Source: Phocaeicola_A sp964481755 (GTDB lineage: Bacteria; Bacteroidota; Bacteroidia; Bacteroidales; Bacteroidaceae). From it: 16,464 bases of DNA. Position numbers and translations under genes: made by a program. The stretch covers positions 1-16,464 of the forward strand of contig CAYZVH010000058.1 of NCBI GenBank assembly GCA_964481755.1. The letters run 5' to 3'. Positions 1 to 7,724 of this stretch are shown piece after piece. Within the stretch, counting starts at the first letter, position 1, and every line of letters starts with the position of its first letter. A model generated the notes under the pieces. It was not told the DNA's origin. It saw only the letters and a program-made list of their open reading frames with translations, and did not search any database.

Positions 1-270
1 GCCGTGGACGAGGACTTTCACATACAAGCCTTTCCCGACGAGCTCTACGACTATGTACGTCTGAGCGACATCGATCGGCTCAACCAATTGGCGGGACTCC
101 AGCGCGTCACCATCTTCTCGCCCGACGGCCCGGCCGACTATATGCGCACCCGACTCAATCAGATGAGCGACGAGACCTTTGCCCGCTTCATCGACTTCCA
201 AAAGCGAGTTTCCGAGCGCCCCGACCTCCTAGGAGCCGGCAGCCATGTAGTGGACGTGGTGACAGCTTAA
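1..270 (+). CDS. Probable class I SAM-dependent methyltransferase, C-terminal fragment (5' end outside window)
   Basis: The reading frame is open from the first base and ends at TAA 268-270, so this is the last 89 codons of a gene that begins left of the window; the GTG at base 4 is not a credible start. The visible tail contains MSDETFARF and SERPDLLGAGSHVVDVV. From memory this resembles the C-terminal end of a class of Bacteroidota/Firmicutes SAM-dependent methyltransferases that finish with 'ERpdLiGaSnHxlDil'. The SAM-binding motifs would lie upstream and cannot be seen, so substrate and fold are not shown here. Its stop codon overlaps that of the convergent ATPase gene. Fairly sure it is coding, less sure of the family. 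Confidence 0.55.
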   Translation, partial: AVDEDFHIQAFPDELYDYVRLSDIDRLNQLAGLQRVTIFSPDGPADYMRTRLNQMSDETFARFIDFQKRVSERPDLLGAGSHVVDVVTA

Positions 271-1718
271 GCGAACAAGTCGTCCATCGTTATCACCCGC
301 TGAATGGCACGGCTATACATGTTGTCGGCTAAACCGTACGTGGTGACTATCGTTGGATGTATCGTCTCCTTACAGCGGGTAAGCTGTTGATATACAGCTA
401 TCTTGTTACGGATTCTAGCAAGCTCCGCATTGTCCAACACATATTCACCGATGCAGAACTTCATCTCACAGAGGTTGATGATTCTGTCAGCTCGACGTAT
501 CAGCAAGTCTATCTGCACACCGGGATGTTCATCGTTCTTCTCCACCCGCCAGGAATATTCAACAGTGTGCACAGAGGGTATACCCAACGCTTGCTTTATT
601 TGAGGAATATGGTTCCAGCACAAGGACTCGAAGGCAAAGCCAAACCAAACATCCATCGTACGTTTGTCAAGCGGTCCTTTCCATACATCCGAATCGGGAG
701 CTGTCTGTTTGTTGACGACCGTCAGGACAAACAATGAATAGAAGTCCACCAACCTATACCGTTCTTCCTTCGCAGGCACGCCATAATAGACATACTTCTG
801 AATGAAATCGCTCTCCTCCAACGACTTCAATGTCTTGGTAAGTCCGCCTCCATAAGGCACGCCCGTCTTGTCGGCTATTTCCTTGCGTGTATACCCGGTC
901 TTCCTGCCGGACAGAAAACGAACGATATTCATGCAATCCTGGTGATTGGTGAACAGGGACTTGAACAACTGCTCCAGTTCTTCGGCAAGTTTAGCATTCC
1001 GACGTATAAACAGATTGTCTATGGTCTGCTCTACACTGTCGCCCTTGCACACGTATGACATATAATAAGGTATACCTCCCAACATCATGTAAAGTTGCAT
1101 CTGAGCATACCGGTCCAACGCTATTCCTTGCTCCTGATAATAGAGTTCCGCTTCGTGCAAAGTAAACGGATGCAGTTTGATCTCTCTAGTCTTACGGTCA
1201 TAGAGTCCGCCTTTGTTATGCAGCAGGTTGTCCGCTATCCACGACGTGGCAGAACCGCACACAATCAGCAGCAGAGAAGGTTGCCCAGCTCCCCATCCAT
1301 TCCAAAAATGCTCCAATGCCGAAAGGAATCCAGAGCGAGGGGTATCCATCCAAGGCAATTCGTCCATAAACACTACTTGCCTCTGCCCGGGAGCCGCCTG
1401 CATCTTCCTCTCCAACAGGCTGCGCAAATCGTCAAAAGCCGTCAGCCAGTCAGCGGGGACCTTTTGTCCGGCATTCCCATAATAGCGGAGGGAAGAGGCA
1501 AAGTTGTGAAGCTGTCCCGCCTTTTGATTGTTCACATCTATCTCTTGCTGGGATAGACCTGTATGGTAAAATGCAAACTGTCCGTCGAAGTATTCACGGA
1601 TAAGAAAGGTCTTCCCCACACGACGACGACCGTACACAACCACGAGTTCGGGCTTGCCTGACTCGTAAATAGACTTTAACTCAGCCTGTTCTGATGTGCG
1701 TCCTATAATCTTCTGCAT
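267..1718 (-). CDS. AAA ATPase with winged-helix and DUF234-like PD-(D/E)xK C-terminal domain
   Basis: A 483-residue protein. Residues 1-37 form the N-terminal strand and a Walker A loop, GRRRVGKT (30-37). Walker B is VVFMDEL (115-121) and a sensor-like LLIVCGS follows. About residue 270-320 is a winged-helix-like stretch (YTRKEIADKTGVPYGGGLTK). The C-terminal part has D404, then E418-M-K420, the D-x(n)-E-x-K pattern of PD-(D/E)xK nuclease folds seen in DUF234 proteins. The protein ends in MDDLFA, typical of this family. Such ATPases occur in many copies in Bacteroidota and archaea; their cellular role is unsettled. I chose the ATG at 1718 because the longer frame starts at a TTG at 1826 with a non-homologous leader that would include the promoter repeats. 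It is alone in its transcription unit, convergent with the methyltransferase tail. No signal peptide, so cytosolic. Whether the nuclease-like domain is catalytic is not known. Confidence 0.85.
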   Translation of the reverse strand: MQKIIGRTSEQAELKSIYESGKPELVVVYGRRRVGKTFLIREYFDGQFAFYHTGLSQQEIDVNNQKAGQLHNFASSLRYYGNAGQKVPADWLTAFDDLRSLLERKMQAAPGQRQVVFMDELPWMDTPRSGFLSALEHFWNGWGAGQPSLLLIVCGSATSWIADNLLHNKGGLYDRKTREIKLHPFTLHEAELYYQEQGIALDRYAQMQLYMMLGGIPYYMSYVCKGDSVEQTIDNLFIRRNAKLAEELEQLFKSLFTNHQDCMNIVRFLSGRKTGYTRKEIADKTGVPYGGGLTKTLKSLEESDFIQKYVYYGVPAKEERYRLVDFYSLFVLTVVNKQTAPDSDVWKGPLDKRTMDVWFGFAFESLCWNHIPQIKQALGIPSVHTVEYSWRVEKNDEHPGVQIDLLIRRADRIINLCEMKFCIGEYVLDNAELARIRNKIAVYQQLTRCKETIHPTIVTTYGLADNMYSRAIQRVITMDDLFA

Positions 1719-1743
1719 AAGACATCGATATTTAATTCTGCCG

Positions 1744-1774
1744 CAAACATAATAAAAGTACCCGATTTGGCAAA
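1744..1774 (-). promoter_or_regulatory. Bacteroidota-type promoter of the AAA ATPase gene
   Basis: On the minus strand the -33 element TTTG (bases 1774-1771) is followed by 19 bases and then TATGTTTG (1751-1744), which matches the TAnnTTTG -7 consensus exactly. Transcription would start near 1737, giving a short leader of about 20 bases before the ATG at 1718. The -33 element lies inside one arm of the inverted repeat at 1756-1808. Confidence 0.7.
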
Positions 1775-1808
1775 ATAAGGAGCACTTATTCTGCCAAATC
1801 TGGTACTT
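1756..1808. repeat. 24-base inverted repeat (2 mismatches, 5-base spacer) over the ATPase promoter
   Basis: Left arm 1756-1779 and right arm 1785-1808 are complementary at 22 of 24 positions, separated by GAGCA. The core of the arms is GATTTGGCA then AATAAG. A 19-base stretch of the left arm (1763-1781) is repeated exactly in direct orientation at 1816-1834. The repeat lies between the 3' end of the araC-type gene (1847) and the ATPase gene and covers the ATPase -33 box. It could be an operator for the ATPase or another regulator. It could also be an RNA hairpin that terminates the araC-type transcript, since read on the minus strand the stem is followed by TTTTATTATGTTT. The extra direct copy favours a protein-binding role; this is inference. 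Confidence 0.75.
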
Positions 1809-1815
1809 CCGAGGG

Positions 1816-1834
1816 CGATTTGGCAAAATAAGGA
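1816..1834. repeat. Third copy of the ATPase-promoter repeat unit
   Basis: Bases 1816-1834 (CGATTTGGCAAAATAAGGA) are identical to 1763-1781, 53 bases away in the same orientation. With the inverted arm at 1785-1808 this makes three copies of the same unit within 80 bases, all between the araC-type stop and the ATPase gene. Confidence 0.8.
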
Positions 1835-1846
1835 AGGAAGTGGCAG

Positions 1847-2758
1847 TTATTCCGAAGCAGCGGAATGGTGCAGCGTACGATACTCTTTGGGCGACATACC
1901 GACCTGTTTACTGAAGAGGCGCGAGAAATAGTAACAATCTTCTATACCCACCTTATGGCAGACTTGGTTAATCTGCATGGTGGTGTGGGAGAGCAACGAA
2001 CAGGCACGCTCTATCTTCAGGCGGTTGAAGTAATGTATCGGGCTCTCACCTGTGGCCTTCTTGAACACCGACGAGAAGTGACTCACGCTGTATCCCATAA
2101 ACTTGGCCAGATTGTCGAGCTGCAACCGCTGCTCGATATTCTCCCTCATGTAGTGTATGGCCACATCCACCAGCGCGTCGGGCGAGAACTTCTCGCTATG
2201 GTTGTCGGCCTTGCGGAACTGCTGGATGAACCGCATGGAGCCCAGGTAGAAGTGCAACAGGCACGAGGCGTAACGCATGTTCTCGATGCTGTAGCCATCG
2301 TTGATGGTAAAGAATATCTCCTCGAAGATGTTGTTGCGGTCCGTGATGCGTGAGGTCATGCCCGGTTTCACATTCAGCGGGAGGGAAGCCCCCTGGGTGT
2401 AGAAGTCGGCCTGCACTCCACCGAAGTGTATCCAATAGATGGTCCAGGGGTCGGCTTCGTCGCTCCAGTAGACATGACGCTTGCCGGCGGGCAGGATGAC
2501 GTACTGCTCGGCATCCATGTCGAAGGTCTGCGGGTCGTCGCCGATGCGGTAATGTCCCTTGCCTCGGACACAGTAGATGAGCACATTCTGCTTGATGGGC
2601 TCCTTGCGCTCGCGGAAGTGGTTCGTAGCATGTGGGTAGTAACCTATGTCGGTGATGTAGAGGCTCGATACGAGCGGGTCTGCCATTTGCATCTCTATGG
2701 CCACTTGAGGCAACACCACCGAGCGTTCGCCCATAAATCCGTCCTTTTGGTGTAACAT
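1847..2758 (-). CDS. AraC-family transcriptional regulator with cupin-like sensor domain
   Basis: A 303-residue protein with the usual two-part layout of sugar-responsive AraC regulators. Residues about 20-130 form an AraC-binding cupin-like domain (FRERKEPIKQNVLIYCVRGKGHYRIG, AEQYVILPAGKRHVYW, WTIYWIHFGG). The last 105 residues or so hold the double helix-turn-helix, with LDNLAKFMGYSVSHFSSVFKKATG as the first and INQVCHKVGIEDCYYFSRLFSKQVGMSPKEYR as the second. The gene is divergent from the sugar transporter at 2932, separated by 173 bases, which strongly suggests it controls the transporter and the DUF5107 gene. An internal ATG at residue 9 (2734) is an alternative start; both leave the domains intact. 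No membrane segment or signal peptide. The effector is probably a sugar or sugar derivative, not identifiable from sequence. Confidence 0.93.
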   Translation of the reverse strand: MLHQKDGFMGERSVVLPQVAIEMQMADPLVSSLYITDIGYYPHATNHFRERKEPIKQNVLIYCVRGKGHYRIGDDPQTFDMDAEQYVILPAGKRHVYWSDEADPWTIYWIHFGGVQADFYTQGASLPLNVKPGMTSRITDRNNIFEEIFFTINDGYSIENMRYASCLLHFYLGSMRFIQQFRKADNHSEKFSPDALVDVAIHYMRENIEQRLQLDNLAKFMGYSVSHFSSVFKKATGESPIHYFNRLKIERACSLLSHTTMQINQVCHKVGIEDCYYFSRLFSKQVGMSPKEYRTLHHSAASE

Positions 2759-2783
2759 GTTCCGTGCAGAATTAGATTAACGA

Positions 2784-2826
2784 TGTAAAGATACATATTT
2801 ATATATAGTAACGAGCCATCTTTACA
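2784..2826. promoter_or_regulatory. Perfect 9-base inverted repeat in the araC/transporter divergent region
   Basis: TGTAAAGAT (2784-2792) is repeated in inverse orientation as ATCTTTACA (2818-2826), with a 25-base AT-rich spacer. It sits between the divergent regulator and transporter genes, about 63 bases upstream of the transporter -7-like box. On the minus strand the left arm reads TATCTTTA, close to a -7 box and possibly the regulator's own promoter, though no good -33 element is seen. It could be a binding site for the AraC-type protein; AraC sites are more often direct repeats, so this is tentative. Confidence 0.35.
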
Positions 2827-2888
2827 CGAAAAGATATTGTCCATTATCTGAAATAAGAAAATCCATCCTGCTCTTCCCGTTTATGGTG

Positions 2889-2896
2889 CATCTTTG
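2889..2896 (+). promoter_or_regulatory. Candidate -7 element of the transporter-DUF5107 operon
   Basis: CATCTTTG matches TAnnTTTG at all but the first base and lies 36 bases before the transporter ATG. No TTTG is found 19-21 bases upstream (bases near 2865-2869 read ATCCT). A promoter with a good -7 and no -33 fits activator-dependent transcription by the divergent AraC-type protein. This is inference from the pattern. Confidence 0.45.
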
Positions 2897-2931
2897 CAAC
2901 AGAAAGAAACAAGCTTAATCTATACAAATCC

Positions 2932-4317
2932 ATGAAACAGTTCAATAAGACCTTCACGTACTTCATCTGCCTCGTGTCAGCCATGGGCGGATTACTCTTC
3001 GGTTACGATTGGGTAGTGATAGGCGGCGCGAAACCGTTCTACGAACTCTATTTCGGCATTGCCGACTCGGCAGCCCTGCAAGGATTGGCCATGACTATGG
3101 CCCTCATCGGTTGCCTTATCGGTGCCTGCACCTGCGGATGGCTGGCCGACCGCATCGGCCGCAAACGGCTACTCATCGTGTCGGCACTGGTATTCTTTGT
3201 GTCATCGGTGGCAACGGGATGGTTCAATCAGTTTGAACTATTCCTGGTAGCCCGCTTCTTCGGAGGCGTGGGCATCGGCATCGCATCGGGACTCTCGCCC
3301 ATGTACATCGCCGAGGTGGCTCCCTCCGCCATCCGTGGCCGCTTGGTGTCGCTCAACCAGCTCACCATCGTATTCGGCATACTGTTCGCACAAATAGTGA
3401 ACTGGCAGATAGCCGACGCTATCCCCGCGGACTTCACTCCGGCCGACATCGCCGCCTCGTGGAACGGACAGATGGCGTGGCGCTGGATGTTTTGGGCCTG
3501 CGCTATGCCGTCGATACTGTTCTTCGTGTTGGCCTTCTTCATCCCCGAGAGTCCCCGTTGGCTTGCCATGAAGGGATGTCACCAACAAGCTTCAGAGATA
3601 CTCAGCCGCATCGGTGGCACCGACTATGCCCGTGAGGAGCTCGCCTCCTTCGAGTCGTCCTGCCAGCAGAGCGCCAACGAGGGCGGACTGCGCATGCTCT
3701 TCTCCCGTCCCATGCACAAGGTGCTGCTGCTGGGTGTGGTGATTGCCGTGTTCCAGCAATGGTGCGGTACCAATGTCATATTCAACTATGCACAGGAGAT
3801 ATTCCAATCGGCAGGTTATTCGGTCGGCGACGTACTGTTCAACATCGTCATAACGGGCATAGCCAATGTGGTGTTCACGTTTGTGGCCATCTACACCATC
3901 GACCGCTTGGGCCGCAAGACGCTGATGCTGATTGGTGCGGGCGGTCTCTGCGCCATCTACGCCATACTCGGAGCCTGCTACTATTTCCACATCACGGGCT
4001 TCTTCATGATTGTGCTGGTGGTGGCGGCCATCGCCTGCTACGCCATGACGCTGGGCCCCTGCACATGGGTGCTCTTGGCCGAGATATTTCCCAACCGAGT
4101 GCGTGCCGTTGCAATGGGTGTGAGCACCTTCGCCCTTTGGACCGGATGCTCTACGCTCACCTACACCTTCCCCTTCCTCAACCGCTCGTTGGGCAGCTAC
4201 GGCACCTTCTGGATATACAGCGCCGTGTGTCTGCTAGGGTTTGTCTTCATCCTTTCGCTGCTGCCCGAGACCAAAGGCAAGCGGCTGGAGGAACTCGAAA
4301 AAGAATTGGTAAAATAA
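2932..4317 (+). CDS. Sugar-porter family MFS transporter (XylE/AraE-like)
   Basis: A 461-residue inner-membrane protein with about 12 membrane segments and the signature motifs of the sugar porter family: GWLADRIGRK (69-78) after the second segment, PESPRWL (205-211) after the sixth, DRLGRK (324-329) in the second half, and PETKGKRLEEL (from 445) at the C-terminus. This family brings in monosaccharides such as xylose, arabinose, glucose or galactose, mostly by proton symport. An extended loop of about 25 residues before segment 6 (DAIPADFTPADIAASWNGQMAWRW) resembles XylE-like members. It is the first gene of an apparent operon with the DUF5107/TPR gene 27 bases downstream, and divergent from an AraC-type regulator. 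The family is sure; the exact sugar cannot be read from sequence. Confidence 0.93.
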   Translation: MKQFNKTFTYFICLVSAMGGLLFGYDWVVIGGAKPFYELYFGIADSAALQGLAMTMALIGCLIGACTCGWLADRIGRKRLLIVSALVFFVSSVATGWFNQFELFLVARFFGGVGIGIASGLSPMYIAEVAPSAIRGRLVSLNQLTIVFGILFAQIVNWQIADAIPADFTPADIAASWNGQMAWRWMFWACAMPSILFFVLAFFIPESPRWLAMKGCHQQASEILSRIGGTDYAREELASFESSCQQSANEGGLRMLFSRPMHKVLLLGVVIAVFQQWCGTNVIFNYAQEIFQSAGYSVGDVLFNIVITGIANVVFTFVAIYTIDRLGRKTLMLIGAGGLCAIYAILGACYYFHITGFFMIVLVVAAIACYAMTLGPCTWVLLAEIFPNRVRAVAMGVSTFALWTGCSTLTYTFPFLNRSLGSYGTFWIYSAVCLLGFVFILSLLPETKGKRLEELEKELVK

Positions 4318-4344
4318 GTAACAACTATCATATAGACAACATTT

Positions 4345-7300
4345 ATGGTAAAAGCATGGAGAGAGTCGGTGTCCATACCGACCTATGAAATAGGAGAACC
4401 CGAAAAGAATCCTATCTTTCTCGAGAAGCGAGTCTATCAAGGATCGAGTGGCGTGGTCTATCCCTATCCTGTGATAGAGAAGATATCCGACACACCCACA
4501 CCTCACGACTGGCAGGCCATCTGGCTGGAGAACGAATACATCAAGGTGATGATTCTGCCCGAACTTGGCGGACGTGTGCAGATGGCTTACGACAAGATCA
4601 AGCAGCGCCACTTCGTCTACTACAACCACGTGATAAAGCCTGCCCTGGTGGGCCTCACCGGGCCATGGATATCCGGTGGCATCGAGTTCAACTGGCCTCA
4701 GCACCACCGCCCGTCGACCTATCTGCCCATCGACTCCACGATAGAGGAGAATGCCGACGGATCGGTGACCGTATGGGTGAGCGAGACGGAGAAGATGTTC
4801 CACCAGAAGGGTATGGCAGGCTTCACCCTGCGTCCCGGCTGTGCCTACCTGGAGATAAAGGGCCGACTCTACAACCGCACCGATGTGCCGCAGACCTTCC
4901 TGTGGTGGGCCAACCCGGCCGTGGCCGTGAACGATGCCTACCAGAGCGTGTTCCCGCAGGATGTCAATGCCGTGTTCGACCATGGCAAACGGGCCGTAAG
5001 CTCCTTCCCCATCGCCACGGGCACATACTACAAGATGGACTACTCGGCAGGCGTCGACATCTCCAACTACAAGAACATCTTTGTGCCCACATCCTACATG
5101 GCCGTGAACTCGAAGTTCAACTTCGAGGGAGGCTACGAGAACGACACACAGGCCGGCATGCTCCACGTGGCAAGCAACCACTACTCTCCCGGAAAGAAAC
5201 AATGGACCTGGGGCAACGGCGACTTCGGCCGTGCCTGGGACCGCAACCTGACCGACACCGATGGTCCGTACATCGAGCTGATGGCTGGCGTATATACCGA
5301 GAACCAGCCCGACTTCTCGTGGCTCATGCCCTACGAGGAGAAGCAGTTCACGCAATACTTCATGCCCTACCGCGAGCTGGGCATTGTGAAGAATGCCAGC
5401 AAAGACCTCGTCATCAACGTCACCCAGGATGAGTTCATACTGTTTGCTACGAGCCGCCAGCACGTGCACATCACGCTGCGCTCCGAAGGCATCGTTGTCA
5501 ACGACGAGTGGTACGACGTCTGTCCGGAGCAGGTGCTGCACATAGCCACATCGAAGCCCGTAGACAGAGTCTCCATCACCAAAGAGCTGTATGGCCGCGA
5601 GCGGGAGGTGCTCAGCTGGAGCCCCGAGCCCGACGAGATACGCCCCACACCACCGGCCGCCGAAGCTGCCCTGTTGCCCGAGGAGGTAAAAACCTGCGAG
5701 CAGCTGTTCCTCACCGGCCAGCACATCGAACAATATCGCCACGCCACATACGTTGCTACCGACTATTACCAGGAGGCTTTGCGCCGCGACCCGAACGACG
5801 TTCGTTGTCTGAACGCCATGGGACTGTGGTACATCCGCCGCGCCCGCTTCGACAAGGCCGAACCCTACCTGCGCAAAGCGGTATCCCTCATTACCAAACG
5901 AAACCCCAACCCCTACAACAGTGAGACAATCTACAACTTGGCTATCTGTCTGAAGTATCAAGGCCAATCGGCAGAAGCCTACAAACTATTTTGGAAAGCC
6001 ACATGGACAAAAGGCCTTGCCGACGCGGCCTACTTCGAGGCTGCCAAACTGAGCGTAGCGAACGGACGGCTCGACGATGCACTCGACGAACTCGACCGCG
6101 CCCTCGTCTATGGCATGCACAACCAAAAGGCTTTGGCACTGAAGGCTACCGTGCTACGTAAGATGGGCCGCACCGAAGAAGCCCTCCGGTTGTGTAGCGA
6201 TACACTGAAGATAGACCTCTTCAACTACGGATGCCGATACGAGCAGTACCTGATGACTGCCGACACGACATTGCTCGACACGATGTGCCAGATGATGCAC
6301 GGCATGGCCAACAACTACGACGAGCTGGCCCTCGACTATCAAGCCGCAGGGTGTACCGAAGAGGCCGAGGCCATCTGGCAACTGGCCATCGAGCACCAGG
6401 CTACCACACCCATGACCTATTATTATATAGGTAACTATACTGAAGCTGAAACTGCGGACAGCCGTTACTGCTTCCCCAACAGCCTCGACGCGGTGCTGGC
6501 CCTCCGTCGGGCCATCAGCCAGAACCCCTCCGGAGCAAAGGCATATTACTACCTGGGATGTCTCTACTACGACAAGCGCCAGTACGACGTGGCCGTAGAA
6601 GCCTGGGAGCAGAGCGCACGTCTGGATGACAAGTTCCCCACCACGTGGCGCAACTTGGCGCTGGTCTACTTCAACAAACATCACGACACGGACAAGGCCG
6701 TAGCGTGCATGGAGCGAGCCTTCAGCCTCGACGAGAGCGATGCCCGCATCCTGATGGAGCTCGACCAACTCTACAAGCGACTGGGCCGCGACCATGCCGA
6801 GCGTCTGGCTCTGCTTGAGAAGCATGCCGACCTCATCGCCCAACGGGACGACCTTTTGCTCGAACAGATTACCCTGCTCAACCTTCTCGGTCAACACCGC
6901 AAGGCTATGCAGCTGATTGACGGACACATCTTCCATCCATGGGAGGGAGGCGAAGGCAAGATTCCCGCTCAGTATCAGTTAGCCCGTGTGGAACTGGCCA
7001 AGCACCTCATCGCCGAGTCGAAATATGCCGAGGCCCTACCGCTGTTGCAACAGTGCCTTGAGTATCCGCACAACCTGGGCGAAGGCAAGCTCTATGGAGC
7101 ACAAGAGAATGACTTCTACTACTTCCTGGGCATCTGCCACCAAGCCCTAGGCAACGACGAGCAGGCTCGCCAATGTTGGGAGCAGGCCACAAAGGGCCCG
7201 CAGGAACCGGCTGCAGCTATGTACTACAACGATGCCAAGCCCGACAAAATCTTCTATCAAGGACTTGCCCTGCTGAAGTTGGGCCGCCGCGACGAAGCCA

Positions 7301-7581
7301 ACGGACGTTTCTATCGGCTCACGAACTATGGTAAGGACCACCTGTTCGACCATGTGGTGATGGACTACTTCGCAGTGTCGCTTCCCGACCTGCAGATATG
7401 GGAGGGCGACCTCAACCTGCAGAACCAGATACACTGCAAATACATGCTTGCACTGGGTTTCTACGGACTAGGCGACAGCACCCATGCCCTGCGCTACCTC
7501 AACGAGGCCTCGCAACTCGATGCCAACCACCTAGGTATCTTCTCGTTCCGTACGCTCATCGACGAGAATCCCGAATACTGA
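4345..7581 (+). CDS. DUF5107 domain protein with long C-terminal tetratricopeptide (TPR) array
   Basis: A 1078-residue protein without a signal peptide, so probably cytosolic. Residues about 1-430 match the DUF5107 type, a beta-sandwich that resembles aldose-epimerase and other carbohydrate-binding folds. Landmarks are ILPELGGRVQMAYDK, WISGGIEFNWPQHHRPSTY (with a conserved-looking His pair) and NRTDVPQTFLWWANPAV. From about 445 to the end it is helical with TPR-like repeats, for example NDVRCLNAMGLWYIRRARFD and GAKAYYYLGCLYYDKRQYDV. The ATG at 4345 is the only sensible start. Placement after a sugar transporter and under a probable AraC regulator points to a role in handling the imported sugar. 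It could be an anomer-converting or glycoside-acting enzyme with a TPR scaffold, but no catalytic activity is established here. Its GC-rich codons leave long antisense open frames that are not genes. Confidence 0.9.
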   Translation: MVKAWRESVSIPTYEIGEPEKNPIFLEKRVYQGSSGVVYPYPVIEKISDTPTPHDWQAIWLENEYIKVMILPELGGRVQMAYDKIKQRHFVYYNHVIKPALVGLTGPWISGGIEFNWPQHHRPSTYLPIDSTIEENADGSVTVWVSETEKMFHQKGMAGFTLRPGCAYLEIKGRLYNRTDVPQTFLWWANPAVAVNDAYQSVFPQDVNAVFDHGKRAVSSFPIATGTYYKMDYSAGVDISNYKNIFVPTSYMAVNSKFNFEGGYENDTQAGMLHVASNHYSPGKKQWTWGNGDFGRAWDRNLTDTDGPYIELMAGVYTENQPDFSWLMPYEEKQFTQYFMPYRELGIVKNASKDLVINVTQDEFILFATSRQHVHITLRSEGIVVNDEWYDVCPEQVLHIATSKPVDRVSITKELYGREREVLSWSPEPDEIRPTPPAAEAALLPEEVKTCEQLFLTGQHIEQYRHATYVATDYYQEALRRDPNDVRCLNAMGLWYIRRARFDKAEPYLRKAVSLITKRNPNPYNSETIYNLAICLKYQGQSAEAYKLFWKATWTKGLADAAYFEAAKLSVANGRLDDALDELDRALVYGMHNQKALALKATVLRKMGRTEEALRLCSDTLKIDLFNYGCRYEQYLMTADTTLLDTMCQMMHGMANNYDELALDYQAAGCTEEAEAIWQLAIEHQATTPMTYYYIGNYTEAETADSRYCFPNSLDAVLALRRAISQNPSGAKAYYYLGCLYYDKRQYDVAVEAWEQSARLDDKFPTTWRNLALVYFNKHHDTDKAVACMERAFSLDESDARILMELDQLYKRLGRDHAERLALLEKHADLIAQRDDLLLEQITLLNLLGQHRKAMQLIDGHIFHPWEGGEGKIPAQYQLARVELAKHLIAESKYAEALPLLQQCLEYPHNLGEGKLYGAQENDFYYFLGICHQALGNDEQARQCWEQATKGPQEPAAAMYYNDAKPDKIFYQGLALLKLGRRDEANGRFYRLTNYGKDHLFDHVVMDYFAVSLPDLQIWEGDLNLQNQIHCKYMLALGFYGLGDSTHALRYLNEASQLDANHLGIFSFRTLIDENPEY

Positions 7582-7607
7582 CACAAGCTTCACTCAGATT
7601 CATAACC

Positions 7608-7645
7608 AAGCCCTCATACCTAAACGTGTGAGGGCTTCCTTTTTG
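7608..7645 (+). terminator. Intrinsic terminator of the transporter-DUF5107 operon
   Basis: AGCCCTCA (7609-7616) pairs with TGAGGGCT (7629-7636). The stem extends inward through a G-T pair and two more pairs to a 6-base loop (CTAAAC), and is followed by TCCTTTTT. It starts 27 bases after the DUF5107 stop codon. Confidence 0.85.
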
Positions 7646-7666
7646 CCCGCACATAGTTCCCCAACA

Positions 7667-7697
7667 TTTGTGATACAAAATATATTGCATACCTTTG
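7667..7697 (+). promoter_or_regulatory. Bacteroidota-type promoter of the secreted cupin gene
   Basis: TTTG (7667-7670), a 19-base spacer and TACCTTTG (7690-7697) match the -33/-7 consensus fully. The start of transcription would be near 7704, about 20 bases before the ATG. It lies just downstream of the preceding operon's terminator, so the cupin gene is a unit of its own. Confidence 0.8.
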
Positions 7698-7724
7698 CCA
7701 CAAACTTATTCAGTAAAGTAATCG

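Noticed and set aside
1719..1826. N-terminal extension of the ATPase to a TTG at 1826
   Set aside because: It would cover the promoter and the repeat array, and the added 36 residues do not resemble the start of this ATPase family; the ATG at 1718 begins right before the usual N-terminal strand.
4234..5967. 577-codon open frame on the minus strand, opposite the DUF5107 gene
   Set aside because: It is antisense to a convincing gene with recognised domains; GC-rich codon use keeps the opposite frame free of stops, and its translation shows no family-like motifs.
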